The notes: generated by a model from the letters alone, not told the origin. Shown: positions 1 through 8,059, counted from the first letter of the stretch. The stretch is DNA of 12,967 nucleotides from Fidelibacterota bacterium (GCA_947473445.1 CANJEU010000021.1:1-12967); one strand, 5' to 3'. Translations and numbers: made by a program.

Positions 1-1179
1 GATGACCTTGGCGATCATTGGATCATAGAACGGGCTGACTTCACCGCCCTCTTCCACCGCGCTGTCGACACGCACGCCTTTGGGCATGCGGAAATGGGTG
101 AGCGGGCCGGTGGAGGGCAGGAAGCCAGTGACGGGATTTTCCGCATAGAGCCGCGCTTCCATGGCGTGGCCGGTGATCTTCAGTTCGCTTTGGGTGAGCG
201 GAAGCTTTTCGCCCGAGGCCACACGCAACTGCCATTCGACCAGATCCTGGCCGGTGATGGTTTCGGTGACGGGGTGTTCGACCTGCAGGCGCGTGTTCAT
301 TTCCATGAACCAAATGCGGTCCGCGCGCAGGCCTTCGCTGGCGTCCGCGATGAATTCAACCGTACCGGCGCCTTCGTACTTGATGGCTTTGGCGGCTTTC
401 ACGGCGGCATCGCACACGGCCGCGCGGGTCTGCGCGTCCATGCCCGGCGCCGGGGCTTCCTCGATGACTTTCTGATGGCGGCGCTGCAGCGAGCAATCGC
501 GTTCGAACAGATGCACGGCATTGCCGTGCTGATCGGCGAACACCTGCACTTCGATATGGCGCGGGCGGGTGACGTATTTTTCGATGAGGACGCGATCGTC
601 GCCGAAGGAGGCGGCCGCTTCACGTTTCGCAGAAGCTAACGCAGCAGCAAATTCGGACGCGGCGTTGACGCGGCGCATACCTTTGCCGCCGCCGCCCGCG
701 ACCGCTTTGATGAGCACGGGATAGCCGATTTTCGCCGCTTCGCTTTCGAGTGTTTTTTCGTTCTGATCTTCGCCGAGATAACCGGGCGTGACGGGCACGC
801 CGGCTTCGGACATGAGTTTCTTGGCGGCGTCCTTGAGGCCCATGGCGAGGATCGACGACGCCGGAGGCCCGACCCAGATCAGGCCGGCGGCTTTCACCGC
901 GTCGGCGAACTTCGCGTTCTCCGACAGGAAGCCGTAGCCCGGATGGATCGCTTCGGCGCCGGTGGCTTTCGCGGCATCCAAAATCTTCTGCTGGACGAGA
1001 TAGCTTTCGCGGGCCGGCGGCGGACCGATGTGAACGGCCGTATCGGCTTCGCGCACATGGAGCGCATTGGCGTCGGCATCGGAATAGACGGCGACGGTGC
1101 GCACGCCGAGACGGCGGGCGGTGCGGATGACGCGGCGGGCGATTTCGCCGCGGTTGGCAATGAGAACGGAACGCAACAT
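1..1179 (-). CDS. mccA: Methylcrotonyl-CoA carboxylase subunit alpha (biotin carboxylase part), 3'-truncated by window edge
   Basis: The ATP- and biotin-dependent carboxylase subunit for leucine degradation; it carboxylates the biotin carrier that MccB then uses. The first 393 codons are present and the frame is open to base 1. The start ATG at 1179 gives MLRSVLIANRGEIA, the standard N-terminus of biotin carboxylases. Visible motifs are the glycine-rich ATP-grasp loop GGGGKGM (residues 162-168), the RRHQKVIEEAP segment (233-243) and the active-site block EMNTRLQVEH (293-302). The C-terminal biotinyl-lysine domain lies outside the window. It starts 9 bp after the mccB stop, so it is the third gene of an ivd-mccB-mccA operon. 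On its own the biotin carboxylase domain resembles acetyl-, propionyl- and geranyl-CoA carboxylases; the methylcrotonyl assignment rests on the neighbours. Confidence 0.93.
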   Translation of the reverse strand, partial: MLRSVLIANRGEIARRVIRTARRLGVRTVAVYSDADANALHVREADTAVHIGPPPARESYLVQQKILDAAKATGAEAIHPGYGFLSENAKFADAVKAAGLIWVGPPASSILAMGLKDAAKKLMSEAGVPVTPGYLGEDQNEKTLESEAAKIGYPVLIKAVAGGGGKGMRRVNAASEFAAALASAKREAAASFGDDRVLIEKYVTRPRHIEVQVFADQHGNAVHLFERDCSLQRRHQKVIEEAPAPGMDAQTRAAVCDAAVKAAKAIKYEGAGTVEFIADASEGLRADRIWFMEMNTRLQVEHPVTETITGQDLVEWQLRVASGEKLPLTQSELKITGHAMEARLYAENPVTGFLPSTGPLTHFRMPKGVRVDSAVEEGGEVSPFYDPMIAKVI

Positions 1180-1188
1180 TTTCTAAGC

Positions 1189-2796
1189 CTACATCCTAAA
1201 GACGCCGAAGGTGGTCGGCGGGATCGGCGCGTTGAGACTGGCGCTGATGGCGAGCCCGAGCACGTCGCGGGTCTGGGCGGGATCGATGATGCCGTCGTCC
1301 CACAGGCGCGCGGTGGCGAAGTAGGGATTGCCCTCGGCTTCGTAGCGCTCGCGGATGGGAGTCTTGAAGGCTTCTTCGTCGTCCTTCGACCAGGACTCGC
1401 CCTTGGCTTCCATGGCGTCGCGGCGAATGGTGGAGAGCACGCTGGCGGCCTGTTCGCCGCCCATGACCGAGATGCGGCTGTTGGGCCAGGTGAGCAGAAG
1501 GCGTGGGCTGTAGGCGCGGCCGCACATGCCGTAGTTGCCGGCGCCGAACGACCCGCCGATCAGAACGGTGAACTTCGGCACCGCGGCGCAGGCGACAGCG
1601 GTGACGAGCTTCGCGCCGTCCTTGGCGATGCCGCCGGCTTCGTATTTGCCGCCGACCATGAAGCCCGAGATGTTCTGGAGGAACAGGAGCGGAATGCCGC
1701 GCTTGCAGGCGAGCTCGATAAAGTGCGCGCCCTTGAGCGCGCTTTCGGAGAACAGTACGCCGTTGTTGGCGAGGATCGCGACCGGCTGGCCCCAGATATG
1801 GGCGAAGCCGCACACGAGCGTGGTGCCATACAGCGCTTTGAATTCGTCGAACTCGGACCCATCGACGACGCGGGCGATCACCTCGCGCACGTCATACGGC
1901 GCGCGCACGTCGGTGGGCACCACGCCATAAAGCTCGGCGGGATCGTAGGCGGGCGGGCGCGGGTCGCGCAGATCGAGCGAGATTCTTTTGGTGATGTTCA
2001 GATTGGCGACGATGGAACGCACAATCTCGAGCGCATGATCGTCGTTGTTGGCGACATAATCGACCACGCCCGAGCGGCGGCCGTGGGTGTCGGCGCCGCC
2101 AAGTTCTTCGGCCGAAATGACTTCGCCGGTGGCGGCTTTGACCAGCGGCGGACCGCCGAGGAAGATGGTGCCCTGGTTGCGCACGATGACGGTTTCATCG
2201 CTCATGGCCGGAACGTAAGCGCCGCCCGCCGTGCACGAACCCATCACGCAGGCGATCTGCGGGATGCCTTCGGCGCTCATATTGGCCTGATTGAAGAAGA
2301 TGCGGCCGAAATGGTCGCGGTCGGGGAAGACTTCGGCCTGGTGGGGCAAGTTGGCGCCGCCGCTATCGACCAGATAGATGCAGGGCAAACGGTTCTGCTG
2401 GGCGATTTCCTGCGCGCGCAGGTGCTTCTTGATGGTGATGGGGAAGTAGGCCCCGCCCTTCACGGTGGGATCGTTGGCGACGATCATCACCTCGCGGCCC
2501 GAAACGCGGCCGATGCCGCAGATCATGCCGGCGCCGGGGGCGTCGTTATTATAGACCCCGAACGCCGCGAGCTTGGCGACTTCGAGAAACGGCGCGCCCG
2601 GATCGAGCAATTGTTCGACACGGTCGCGCGCGAGCAGTTTGCCGCGCGCGACGTGACGCTTGCGCTGGTCCTCGGGTCCGCCGAGGGCGGCCTTGGCCGT
2701 ATGCGCGCGGAGTTCATCCACCAGCGCGCGGTTGTGGGCGGCGTTCTTTTGGAACAACTCGCTCTGCGGGTTGATCTGCGATTGGATTTTGGGCAC
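1189..2796 (-). CDS. mccB: Methylcrotonyl-CoA carboxylase subunit beta (carboxyltransferase)
   Basis: Carboxyltransferase subunit, 535 aa, normal length for the family. It moves the carboxyl group from biotin to 3-methylcrotonyl-CoA, giving 3-methylglutaconyl-CoA. The N-terminal crotonase-like half holds GGAYFPIT (114-121) and GGAYVPAMSDE (191-201). The C-terminal half holds GGSFGAGNYGMCGRAYSPR (414-432), then WPNSRISVMGGEQAA (437-451). The NYGMCGRAY and WPN.RISVMGGEQAA wording is typical of methylcrotonyl-CoA rather than propionyl-CoA carboxylases. The start is GTG at 2796, with GGGAA about 7 bases upstream on the coding strand. No in-frame ATG gives a full N-terminus. It sits 28 bp after ivd and 9 bp before mccA, so it is cotranscribed. 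A geranyl-CoA carboxylase is the main alternative, but the adjacent ivd argues for leucine degradation. Confidence 0.95.
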   Translation of the reverse strand: MPKIQSQINPQSELFQKNAAHNRALVDELRAHTAKAALGGPEDQRKRHVARGKLLARDRVEQLLDPGAPFLEVAKLAAFGVYNNDAPGAGMICGIGRVSGREVMIVANDPTVKGGAYFPITIKKHLRAQEIAQQNRLPCIYLVDSGGANLPHQAEVFPDRDHFGRIFFNQANMSAEGIPQIACVMGSCTAGGAYVPAMSDETVIVRNQGTIFLGGPPLVKAATGEVISAEELGGADTHGRRSGVVDYVANNDDHALEIVRSIVANLNITKRISLDLRDPRPPAYDPAELYGVVPTDVRAPYDVREVIARVVDGSEFDEFKALYGTTLVCGFAHIWGQPVAILANNGVLFSESALKGAHFIELACKRGIPLLFLQNISGFMVGGKYEAGGIAKDGAKLVTAVACAAVPKFTVLIGGSFGAGNYGMCGRAYSPRLLLTWPNSRISVMGGEQAASVLSTIRRDAMEAKGESWSKDDEEAFKTPIRERYEAEGNPYFATARLWDDGIIDPAQTRDVLGLAISASLNAPIPPTTFGVFRM

Positions 2797-2824
2797 GAGC
2801 GGTTCCCGCTTTTCTTATTGGTAT

Positions 2825-4039
2825 TTATTTATTCGACGGATAGCCGCCGATGAGTTCGCGCCCGATCAGGAAGCGGCGGATCTCGTTGGTGCCGGCCCCG
2901 ATGTCGTAGAGCTTGGCGTCACGCAGGCAACGTTCCACCGGCCACTCCTTGGTGTAGCCCGCGCCGCCAAGGGCCTGAATGGCTTCGAGCGAGACATTCA
3001 CGGCGTTTTCGCTGGAAAGAAGGATGGCGCCGGCAGCGTCCTCGCGTGTGGTTTTGCCCGCATCGCAGGCTTTGGCGACCGCATAGACGTAAGAGCGCGC
3101 CGAATTGAGCGCGACATACATGTCGGCCACTTTCGCCTGGATGAGCTGGAAGGAGCCGATGGGCTTGCCGAACTGGTTACGGTCGCGCACGTAGGGCAAC
3201 ACGACATCGATGCACTTCTGCATGATGCCGAGCGGGCCGCCGGCGAGCACGGCGCGTTCATAGTCGAGGCCGCTCATGAGCACTTCGACGCCGCTGTTGA
3301 GCGGGCCCATGATGTTTTCTTCGGGCACTTCACAATCCTCGAACACCAGCTCGGCGGTGTCGGAGCCGCGCATGCCCATCTTGTCGAGCTTCTTGGAGAC
3401 GCTGAAGCCCTTGAAGCCCTTTTCGACGAGGAAGGCGGTGATGCCGCGGCTGGCCTGATCGGGTTCGGTTTTGGCGTAGACCACCAGCACATCGGCGTGC
3501 GGAGCATTGGTGATCCAGAATTTAGTGCCGTTGAGGACGTAGCGGTCGCCCTTCTTGACCGCGCGCAGCTTCATGCCGACGACATCGGACCCGGCGCCAG
3601 CTTCGCTCATGGCCAGGGCGCCGACGTAATCGCCCGAGATCAGCTTGGGCAGATACTTCGCCTTCTGCTCGGCGTTGCCCCAGCGGCTGATCTGGTTGAT
3701 GCAGAGATTGGAGTGCGCGCCGTAGGACAGACCAATGGAGGCTGACTCGCGGCTGACTTCTTCCATGGCCACGACATGTTCGAGATAGCCGAGGCCGAGG
3801 CCGCCATCTTCTTCCGGCACGGTGATGCCGTGCAGGCCGAGATCGCCCATGGGTTTCCACAGGTCGCGCGGGAACGCGTTATCGCGGTCAACCTGCGCGG
3901 CAATCGGTCCGATCTTGTCGCTTGAGAAACGGCGGGCCGTTTCACGAATGGCGTCGACGGTTTCGCCCAAATTAAAGTCGAGAATAGGAGCCTCCCAGGG
4001 TGGTCTAGTGAACGTGAGCTTCTTTATTGTTGGGGCCAT
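2825..4039 (-). CDS. ivd: Isovaleryl-CoA dehydrogenase
   Basis: FAD acyl-CoA dehydrogenase, 404 aa, oxidising isovaleryl-CoA to 3-methylcrotonyl-CoA and passing electrons to electron-transfer flavoprotein. The acyl-CoA dehydrogenase signatures ALAMSEAGAGSD (141-152) and ALGGAGYTKEWPVER (356-370) are present. Two details separate it from straight-chain acyl-CoA dehydrogenases. The catalytic glutamate is on the inner helix, E261 in LDYERAVLAGGP. The position used by medium-chain enzymes (Glu in the YEGT motif) is instead alanine, in DIGAGTNEIRR (379-389). The start ATG at 4039 (MAPTIKK) gives the usual length; the frame is open to 4303 but the extra 88 residues do not look like protein. It is the first gene of the leucine operon. 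No clear sigma-70 promoter was found just upstream. Confidence 0.95.
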   Translation of the reverse strand: MAPTIKKLTFTRPPWEAPILDFNLGETVDAIRETARRFSSDKIGPIAAQVDRDNAFPRDLWKPMGDLGLHGITVPEEDGGLGLGYLEHVVAMEEVSRESASIGLSYGAHSNLCINQISRWGNAEQKAKYLPKLISGDYVGALAMSEAGAGSDVVGMKLRAVKKGDRYVLNGTKFWITNAPHADVLVVYAKTEPDQASRGITAFLVEKGFKGFSVSKKLDKMGMRGSDTAELVFEDCEVPEENIMGPLNSGVEVLMSGLDYERAVLAGGPLGIMQKCIDVVLPYVRDRNQFGKPIGSFQLIQAKVADMYVALNSARSYVYAVAKACDAGKTTREDAAGAILLSSENAVNVSLEAIQALGGAGYTKEWPVERCLRDAKLYDIGAGTNEIRRFLIGRELIGGYPSNK

Positions 4040-4314
4040 CTTGCAGAGGCGCTGCTGCCTTGAACAGGGCTTTCGCGGTACAGCAGCCTTGCGCGAGACC
4101 GTTTCGCGGCTCCGCGTGTCTATGCATAATTCATGCGGGCGGGGCCAGAGAAATGAATCCGCCCCGACTGTATTCTTCGACCGAGTGGTCGGTGAATGGG
4201 GGCGCGACCTCCGTCTATGTACCGCATGACCGCCGCCCTTCTCGCTGCGCGACAGATTTCGCGCGACAGATTCGGGATTTCGCAGGCGATACAAGGGTTT
4301 CACCGTCGACTCCC
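4040..4314. promoter_or_regulatory. Upstream region of the ivd-mccB-mccA operon
   Basis: This 275-bp gap separates the stop of the DUF3987-like gene from the ivd start. It must hold the operon promoter if the operon has its own. It contains a perfect 5-bp inverted repeat, CGACC-GAGT-GGTCG, at 4178-4191, about 140 bp upstream of ivd. It also contains two close copies of the 12-mer GCGCGACAGATT (4247-4258, 4261-4272). I could not identify a convincing -35/-10 pair. Regulation by a LiuR-type MerR regulator would be expected from known proteobacterial leucine operons, but I did not find its site. Confidence 0.35.
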
Positions 4315-4340
4315 TTACGCGACAGAGCGCGCGACAGATT
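4247..4340. repeat. Short repeat cluster, GCGCGACAGATT x3 plus one partial copy
   Basis: The exact 12-mer GCGCGACAGATT occurs at 4247-4258, 4261-4272 and 4329-4340. A 9-base partial copy (CGCGACAGA) lies at 4318-4326. The first two starts are 14 bases apart. The last pair lies within the 3' end of the DUF3987-like gene, where it encodes the repeated ESVARSVA tail. The others lie between that gene and ivd. It could be a small tandem duplication of the gene end or a set of binding sites. Confidence 0.6.
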
Positions 4341-6063
4341 CTGCGATAATTTCAGGGGCGGCGATGGTCCAGCGCTCGCCCGCGTTGCCATGAGCAGCTC
4401 CGTCGCGCGGCGCGCGCACGGCGAGGCCTATCATCTCGATTTCACGCATGGCGCGACGGGCTTCGGCCGGGGTGCGGACTACCGGCGGGCCGGCGTGACA
4501 GATGTCGCGCAGCGTGATCTCGCCGCCCGCATGTTTACGCGCGAGCCATGACTGCAGCGCGGCGACTTGGTTCCGCCCCTCGCGCGGCGGTACGCGAACA
4601 TCCAAAAGCCGCAACGCTTCGTCGGCATAGAAGCGCGCAAGGGCGATGCCGCGGGCGAGCATGACGGGTGTGAGCGCGGTGAGCGCGTCGTCCTCGATGA
4701 GGGCGATGATGGCGCTGAGCCGCACCGCGTGTTCGGCGAGATGGCCCGCAAGCGGCCGAATGAATTCATAGGCGCCGCCGGAGGCCATGGCGGCCTCGGC
4801 CTCCGCGGCGAAGGCGAACCAGATGGCTGTGGCGGCGTCATCAAGACCGAGGACGCGCGAATCGTCCGTGGCTTCGCGGGCATAAAGATCGGTGAGACGC
4901 GCGTGCAGCGCCTGCAACGCCGCGGGCGGCGTGCCGTCATGGGCGGTGAAGGCCCGCGCGCCGATGCGCGAGGCGGGCTGGACCGTGAGCAAGCGGCCGA
5001 GGAGGCCGGAGGCGGCAACATCGGGCGCGCGCAGCAGCGCGAGCCCCTCGCCCGGCGTTGCGACAAGATGAACGGAGAGGCGCGGCGCGAGGCCCGCGCC
5101 TTCGGCACCTTCAATGCCGTTCCCGAGCGCGCCGCCATCCCACAGCGCGCTGAGACTGTCGGCTTCGTTGCGCCGGGCGCTGGACGGAGTGAGCAGTTCG
5201 GCCGCGACGCCGGCGAACAGACCGCTGCGGCGGCCGAACCTTGCGTAGCGATCGTACCGGTCCGCCGTGGTGGAACGGACCGGGGACAGAAAGACGCGGC
5301 CGACCTCGACGGTATTCGGAGACGGCGCGGGCGCCCCGCCCTTCGCCGGAGCATAGAAGCCGAACCGTATGACGTTTTTCTCGGTTTCGGGGATGCCGGA
5401 ATCGGGCGCGCGCAGATCAATGACAACCGAATGCTGTTCGAGCGGCCTCCCCTTCTCATCGACCATGGCCGCCGCGGCGGTAAAACGCCGGTTCCAGACG
5501 CGCACCGGATCGAGGCACATGCGCTGGGCGGCGCTACGCCCCTCGCCGCTGCCGACGAGCGTGAGGAAGTAAGTGGACACCGGTTGCACGGGGCCGGTGG
5601 GAAGACGGACGGAAACGAGCCGCTGGGCAGGCATGGCCGCGAGCGTGAGGAGGTGGTGGGCGATGAGTTCGGGCGGGGCTTGGGTGCGCTCGGCGACCGC
5701 GGAGGTGGCTGCCGCGAGTGGGGCACCGAGGGATTCGGGGGGGAACGCGGGATGCGGGTGGGGCGCGACGGCTGGTGCTGAACTTGGAGCGGAGGCGACC
5801 GCGCTTGAAATAAGACGCTGAATTCTCTCGCGGGCGCTGTCGCGGTCCTTGGAAATGGCCTCCAAGCGCGGAAGTTCATCAACCACAGCGAGGGCATAGG
5901 AAATATCGAGCGCGAGGGTTCGAAACATTTCCTTCTCGCGCGCACCGAAGGCATGTTCATCGAGAGCGTGAAAGCCGAAGACGCCGTGAATGACGCCGTT
6001 GAATATGACGGGCACCAGCAAAGCGGCTGGGTAAGCGGCCAATTCGTTATTGTCCCCCCGCAA
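4315..6063 (-). pseudogene. C-terminal GAF half fused to a DUF3987-type ATPase-like module
   Basis: The open frame has 582 codons from a TTG at 6063, with no good ribosome site. Residues 1-65 are the second half of a GAF domain (AAYPAALLVPVIFNGVIHGV, then an aromatic/acidic stretch and a LALDISYALAVV helix), so it continues the 6068-6694 gene after a frameshift. From about residue 84 a proline/alanine linker leads into a DUF3987-like region (about 105 to the end): FPPESLG, LPTG..QPVSTYFLTLVGSGEGRSA, LSALWDGG, and RLSVHLVATP (328-337). DUF3987 proteins are helicase-like ATPases of mobile elements and plasmids. Compared with the family pattern as I recall it, the P-loop lysine is Arg (GSGEGRS, 171-177) and the Walker-B Asp-Glu is Gly-Val (GLFAGVAAE, 281-289), so ATP hydrolysis is unlikely. 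No start codon lies just before the DUF3987 part, so it has lost its own 5' end. The GAF part is much lower in GC than the DUF3987 part. I see this as a decayed chimera; a functional fusion is less likely. Confidence 0.6.
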
Positions 6064-6067
6064 ACGC

Positions 6068-6694
6068 CTATTTCGCAGACGTGCTGGCCTGTAAATTCCC
6101 CGTCTTTATGGCCGCAGATATTGGATTGGGCGTCGACAACCCGCCATCCCAACTGAACCTGAGTCCACTGACCACAGCAGCATCGACGCCGGATGAAGCT
6201 TCGCAGAGGATGAGCTTTTCTCCACCGATCTCGGCGCACCTGCCGAACCACACGACCGGATAATTTGTTGTGTGCGCGACGCGGTCGCAGACCAGCTTGA
6301 CGATCGCCTCCTTGCTTTGAGCCGAGACAATGGCACGATTGGCGGAACTGAGAGCTTCCAGAATGATATCGGCTTGGCGCCTTTGAACGGACTCATGTTC
6401 ATATTTGGTCCGGTAGGTCTCGGCCTCCTGAGCTTTCGATCCGAGCGCGTTCTCGGCCGCTGAGGTCAATCGCGCTTCAAAAACCTGAAGCGCAAAGATC
6501 AGCGCTCCGCTGAGAGCAACAAATAGGAGCCCTTTTACAGTTTCGATTTGAGCGACCTCGAAGCCGCTGATGTTCGAGAGTTGATCGACGAGGCGCTCGC
6601 CGATGAGGATCCACGCGATGCCAAAAATCAGGTATCCAACAACGACAATTGGACGCGCATTCCGAGGCCGGCCGCTATTTTCATTTTCCGACAT
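6068..6694 (-). pseudogene. Membrane-anchored GAF sensor protein, N-terminal fragment broken by frameshift
   Basis: This fragment of 208 codons starts at ATG 6694 (MSENENSG), preceded on its strand by GTGGGGA at about 5 bases. A longer start at 6784 lacks a ribosome site. There are two membrane helices (about 15-32 and 54-71) joined by a short external loop, in the pattern GYLIFGIAWILIGERL...VKGLLFVALSGALIF. This resembles the N-terminal two-helix module found before PAS/GAF domains in histidine kinases and GGDEF/EAL proteins. A charged, coiled-coil-like stretch follows (about 74-118). Then comes the first half of a GAF domain (ALSSANRAIVSA...VVWFG...SWDGG...AAIKTG, 112-199), which stops at TAG 6068-6070. 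The rest of the GAF is in the next frame downstream (4315-6063). The missing output domain, kinase or cyclase, appears to have been replaced by DUF3987 sequence. GC is clearly lower than in neighbouring genes. Confidence 0.65.
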
Positions 6695-7061
6695 GACGAT
6701 CCCCACGCAAAACTGCTGCCGGTATCGACCGGGGCGACCGCTCACAGGATGTATTTCGATCCGAAACATAACCGGCGGCATCACCTGCGTCTGTACGCCC
6801 CCGTACCTTCATTTCGCAGCCGTGGTCTCGCAGGGGCGACCCGAGGCGTTGAGATGAGGATCTATGGAGAACCCAGTCATGACCGCGGGCCGCATTGCCC
6901 CGCAGATCGTATCTCCTCGTATCTCAAGCGTCCCGCCATCCCAGACGACGGCGTCGGGGCGTCAAATTGGTCATCTGTGCCCTTAACGCCGGAGCGCGCC
7001 GTAACTTATACTTCCGGCGCAACACGCATCCCGTTCTCCAAGCAGGGTTTCAAAGTGTCTT

Positions 7062-7080
7062 AATTACGGGGACACTATAC
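7062..7080 (-). repeat. Left inverted copy of the RAYT-associated repeat
   Basis: AATTACGGGGACACTATAC on the given strand is the reverse complement of the TATAGTGTCCC-type repeats at 7819-7854, apart from the AATT/ATTAG end. A short palindrome is also formed here by AGTGTC at 7054-7059 and GACACT at 7071-7076. Confidence 0.7.
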
Positions 7081-7776
7081 CTAACTCTCGAATAGGTCTC
7101 GGATCGCTCTCTCGCGTTTCTCCTTCGGCTTCGGTCCGGGCTTTTGCCTCGCCAGTGTTCGGTGCAAGCGCTTCTCCAGCCGCGTTATGAATTTTGAAGA
7201 ACCGAGCGGGCGGCCCGTGCGCTCGCCGGAGCGCAGGACGTCACATTCTTCCTCGGTGAGAGTCTCGCTGAGCAAGGCGTTCCATTTCGGCGCGATCTCC
7301 AACAAGGGACGCACGCTGACGAGCGCGTCGTCCTTTCCGGATAAATGCGCGCGTGCACTCGACCAGCGCCAATCGCGCGCCCGACCGACGAGACCGGCGC
7401 GCACGGGGTTGAGCTCGATATAGCGTGCGCCGGTGAGCACGTAAGGCTCATCCATCGGAAACGAGGCGAAGCGCCCCTGCCACAGGTAGCCGCGCCAGCC
7501 CTCGCGGAAATTCACCTCGCGTGAATAACGCCGATGCGCCTCGCCGAGCGCCGCGCGAAGGCCGTCGGCGTCGGACGGCGTGAGGATCAGGTGCACGTGA
7601 TTGGGCATCAAACAGTAGGCCCACACGGCGACACCCGCCGCGCGGCAGCTCTCGGCCAGCAGGGCGCGGTAGGCGATGTAATCGTCATCGCCGGAGAAGA
7701 CCTGCTGTCGCCGGTTCCCGCGCTGCGTGACGTGATGCGGGACGCCCGGCGCGACCACGCGTGCCAATCTCGCCAT
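7081..7776 (-). CDS. REP-associated tyrosine transposase (Y1 HUH family)
   Basis: A 231-aa single-strand-DNA transposase of the IS200/IS605-related RAYT family. It would cut and join at small palindromic repeats through a tyrosine-DNA intermediate. The N-terminus MARLARVVAPGVPHHVTQRGN is characteristic. The metal-binding HUH motif is PNHVHLIL (H60 and H62). The likely catalytic tyrosine is Y84 in HRRYSREVN. Further family blocks are YLWQGRF (97-103), RYIELNPVRAGLV (118-130) and WRWSSARAH (136-144). The C-terminal tail KPGPKPKEKRER is basic and could contact DNA. The start ATG at 7776 is the only one that keeps the family N-terminus. Its length is normal for RAYTs, with no stop or frameshift, so the gene looks intact. 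It is flanked by matching repeats and lies beside the broken GAF/DUF3987 gene. Confidence 0.93.
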   Translation of the reverse strand: MARLARVVAPGVPHHVTQRGNRRQQVFSGDDDYIAYRALLAESCRAAGVAVWAYCLMPNHVHLILTPSDADGLRAALGEAHRRYSREVNFREGWRGYLWQGRFASFPMDEPYVLTGARYIELNPVRAGLVGRARDWRWSSARAHLSGKDDALVSVRPLLEIAPKWNALLSETLTEEECDVLRSGERTGRPLGSSKFITRLEKRLHRTLARQKPGPKPKEKRERAIRDLFES

Positions 7777-7818
7777 GGGTGGAGACTAACAAAGCGCGGG
7801 GCGCTCGGCGATTAAGTA

Positions 7819-7854
7819 TAGTGTCCCTGTATTAGCTAGTGTCCCCGTATTAGC
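7819..7854 (+). repeat. Tandem pair of 18-bp RAYT-associated repeats
   Basis: TAGTGTCCCTGTATTAGC (7819-7836) is directly followed by TAGTGTCCCCGTATTAGC (7837-7854). They differ at one base. They lie upstream of the transposase start and are inverted with respect to the copy at 7062-7080. They are probably recognition sites of the adjacent transposase, and they also fall where its promoter should be. Confidence 0.75.
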
Positions 7855-7994
7855 GGTTTGATCCATCTGAATCGTTGGCGGCACCGGTCAGAATCGAAGC
7901 GAAGATCGCTGGGAAGTTTTCGCGCCGCGGGTCAACTTAAGCCGCTATGGGAGCCACCACCCACTCCTAATTTCTGAATAGAACTCGGGCTGTA

Positions 7995-8023
7995 TTGCAG
8001 ACTGAAGCCTCGTCAGTAATTAT
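7995..8023 (+). promoter_or_regulatory. Possible promoter of the DUF1028 gene
   Basis: TTGCAG (7995-8000) and AATTAT (8018-8023) are separated by 17 bases. They lie 37 bases before the ATG and are followed by AGGAGA at 8047-8052 as ribosome site. The -10 match is weak. Confidence 0.3.
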
Positions 8024-8059
8024 CGTGCCGCCGCACAGCGATCACACAGGAGACCTGCA

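Larger units (their letters stand above)
7062..7854 (-). mobile_element. RAYT transposase cassette with terminal repeats
   Basis: The segment comprises the Y1-type transposase gene 7081-7776 and its flanking repeats. The left end (7062-7080) read in reverse is GTATAGTGTCCCCGTAATT. The right side holds two tandem 18-mers, TAGTGTCCCTGTATTAGC and TAGTGTCCCCGTATTAGC, in the opposite orientation to the left end. The left repeat abuts the transposase stop codon; the right repeats begin 42 bp upstream of its start. This is the usual arrangement for REP-associated tyrosine transposases, which recognise such short repeats. Whether the unit is still mobile cannot be judged from one copy. Confidence 0.65.

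Noticed and set aside
943..2853. Plus-strand frame of 636 codons
   Set aside because: It lies antisense across mccB, whose family motifs are unambiguous. Its translation is Gly/Ala/Asp/His-rich with no recognisable domain, typical of a GC-rich shadow frame.
2660..3745. Plus-strand frame of 361 codons
   Set aside because: It is antisense to ivd and has no ribosome site or recognisable motif.
4040..4303. 88-codon N-terminal extension of ivd
   Set aside because: The extension is arginine-rich and crosses the promoter area and repeats. MAPTIKK at 4039 gives normal family length.
4567..5781. Plus-strand frame of 404 codons
   Set aside because: Antisense shadow of the DUF3987-like region; Gly/Arg/Glu-rich and featureless.
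4479..6251. Minus-strand frame of 590 codons overlapping the GAF/DUF3987 gene
   Set aside because: Its translation is Arg/Pro/Ser-rich and lacks the GAF and DUF3987 motifs, which are found in the other two frames.
7819..7854. CRISPR-like tandem repeat
   Set aside because: Only two adjacent 18-bp units with no spacer. The matching inverted copy at the other end of the transposase explains them better.
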